A DNA stretch of 6,087 nucleotides from an uncultured Flavihumibacter sp. Lineage in GTDB: Bacteria; Bacteroidota; Bacteroidia; Chitinophagales; Chitinophagaceae. The notes under the pieces are model-generated. The model was not told where the DNA came from. It made no database searches and saw only the letters and a list, made by a program, of their open reading frames with translations. A program made the position numbers and the translations under genes. The DNA lies in assembly GCA_946481605.1 (NCBI GenBank), contig CAMLPA010000212.1:1-6087 (forward strand), in the 5' to 3' direction. How positions within the stretch are numbered: the stretch's first letter is position 1; the number at the start of each line of letters is the position of its first letter. Below, in pieces: positions 5,765 to 6,087 of the stretch.

Positions 5765-6087
5765 TTATATAGCAAATTTTGTTTGGGTTAAATCCTCACT
5801 TATTGTCCAAAGGTTTTCAGCCGCCGTCTTTTCTAATGCAAAGGGGGCAACACCTGAAAACCCACCTGGGTTTTTATGATCCGCTATATTATCATAATAT
5901 GCCGGATCATATTCTGCCACTTCAACATCCTGCAGGTAAACACCGCCGATGCTTTCAAGTTTCGGGCTGGTTGCCGCCCATACCGTAGTTGCCGCTGCCT
6001 GTTCTTTGGTTTTCTGTATTTTCTTCATAGCGGCTTCCGCTTCAACATTGGGGGTTCCATCAGGATGTAGTATTCCCAACATCACAA
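5765..6087 (-). CDS. Short-chain dehydrogenase/reductase, C-terminal part (5' end off the window)
   Basis: About 106 residues are visible and the frame is open to the right edge of the window; the GTG at 6083-6085 is simply an internal Val codon. The sequence matches the C-terminal end of classical SDR enzymes of the retinol dehydrogenase/WW-domain oxidoreductase-like type: KTKEQAAATTVWAATSPKLE, then SIGGVYLQDVEVAEYD, then GVAPFALEKTAAENLWTISEDLT. The NAD(P)-binding glycine motif and the catalytic Ser-Tyr-Lys would lie upstream, outside the window, so cofactor and activity cannot be checked. It should be a cytoplasmic NAD(P)-dependent oxidoreductase with an unknown substrate. It precedes the AraC-type regulator on the same strand, separated by a terminator. 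Such SDR/AraC pairs are common in Bacteroidota, and the regulator may control this gene. Confidence 0.87.
   Translation of the reverse strand, partial: VMLGILHPDGTPNVEAEAAMKKIQKTKEQAAATTVWAATSPKLESIGGVYLQDVEVAEYDPAYYDNIADHKNPGGFSGVAPFALEKTAAENLWTISEDLTQTKFAI

Noticed and set aside
6083..6085. GTG as the start of a short 106-residue protein
   Set aside because: The frame stays open to the window edge and the product is only the C-terminal part of a short-chain dehydrogenase, so the gene continues outside.
1..6087. CRISPR array, insertion sequence, tRNA or phage attachment site
   Set aside because: No regularly spaced repeats, transposase-like frame, terminal inverted repeats or tRNA-like cloverleaf was found on reading both strands by eye.

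Overview
The window looks like chromosomal DNA from a Bacteroidota bacterium, most likely of the Chitinophagaceae type. Three things point there. The proteins resemble Bacteroidota families (a DUF4846 protein, a B12-binding radical SAM protein with a DEAAPP motif, and a small secreted beta-rich protein). Genes lack Shine-Dalgarno sequences and have A/T-rich start regions. Two promoters fit the Bacteroidota -7 consensus TAnnTTTG; both carry the octamer TACTTTTG. The genus assignment is inference.

Positions 1-4004 (+ strand) hold three genes in one direction. A cobalamin-binding radical SAM protein enters from the left edge; its real start lies outside the window. After 9 bases comes a YihY/BrkB-type inner-membrane protein. 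After a further 66 bases, which contain two small hairpins, comes a DUF4846 protein with an N-terminal export signal. The close spacing of the first two genes suggests co-transcription. No experimentally known shared function can be assigned; an envelope-related role is only a guess from the membrane and exported products.

Positions 4005-4359 are a noncoding, A/T-rich gap with a good Bacteroidota promoter, a 12-bp perfect palindrome at the predicted transcription start and a leader of about 125 nt. This drives a single small secreted protein (4360-4752) with a strongly biased codon set, closed by a very clear intrinsic terminator. It looks like a self-contained, highly expressed gene.

Positions 4879-6087 (- strand) hold an AraC-family regulator and, upstream of it, the C-terminal part of a short-chain dehydrogenase/reductase that runs off the right edge. 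Between them is an intrinsic terminator for the dehydrogenase gene. The putative regulator promoter begins inside that terminator and its -7 box lies only 4 nt before the regulator's ATG, so a leaderless mRNA is predicted. Adjacent AraC/dehydrogenase pairs often reflect local regulation, but here the two genes appear to be separate transcription units.

I saw no tRNA, rRNA, CRISPR array, insertion sequence or attachment site. Nothing here is convincingly a new multi-gene system. The best leads are the unassigned radical SAM-YihY-DUF4846 cluster, the variant iron-sulfur cysteine spacing, the leaderless regulator, and the small abundant secreted protein with its palindromic leader.
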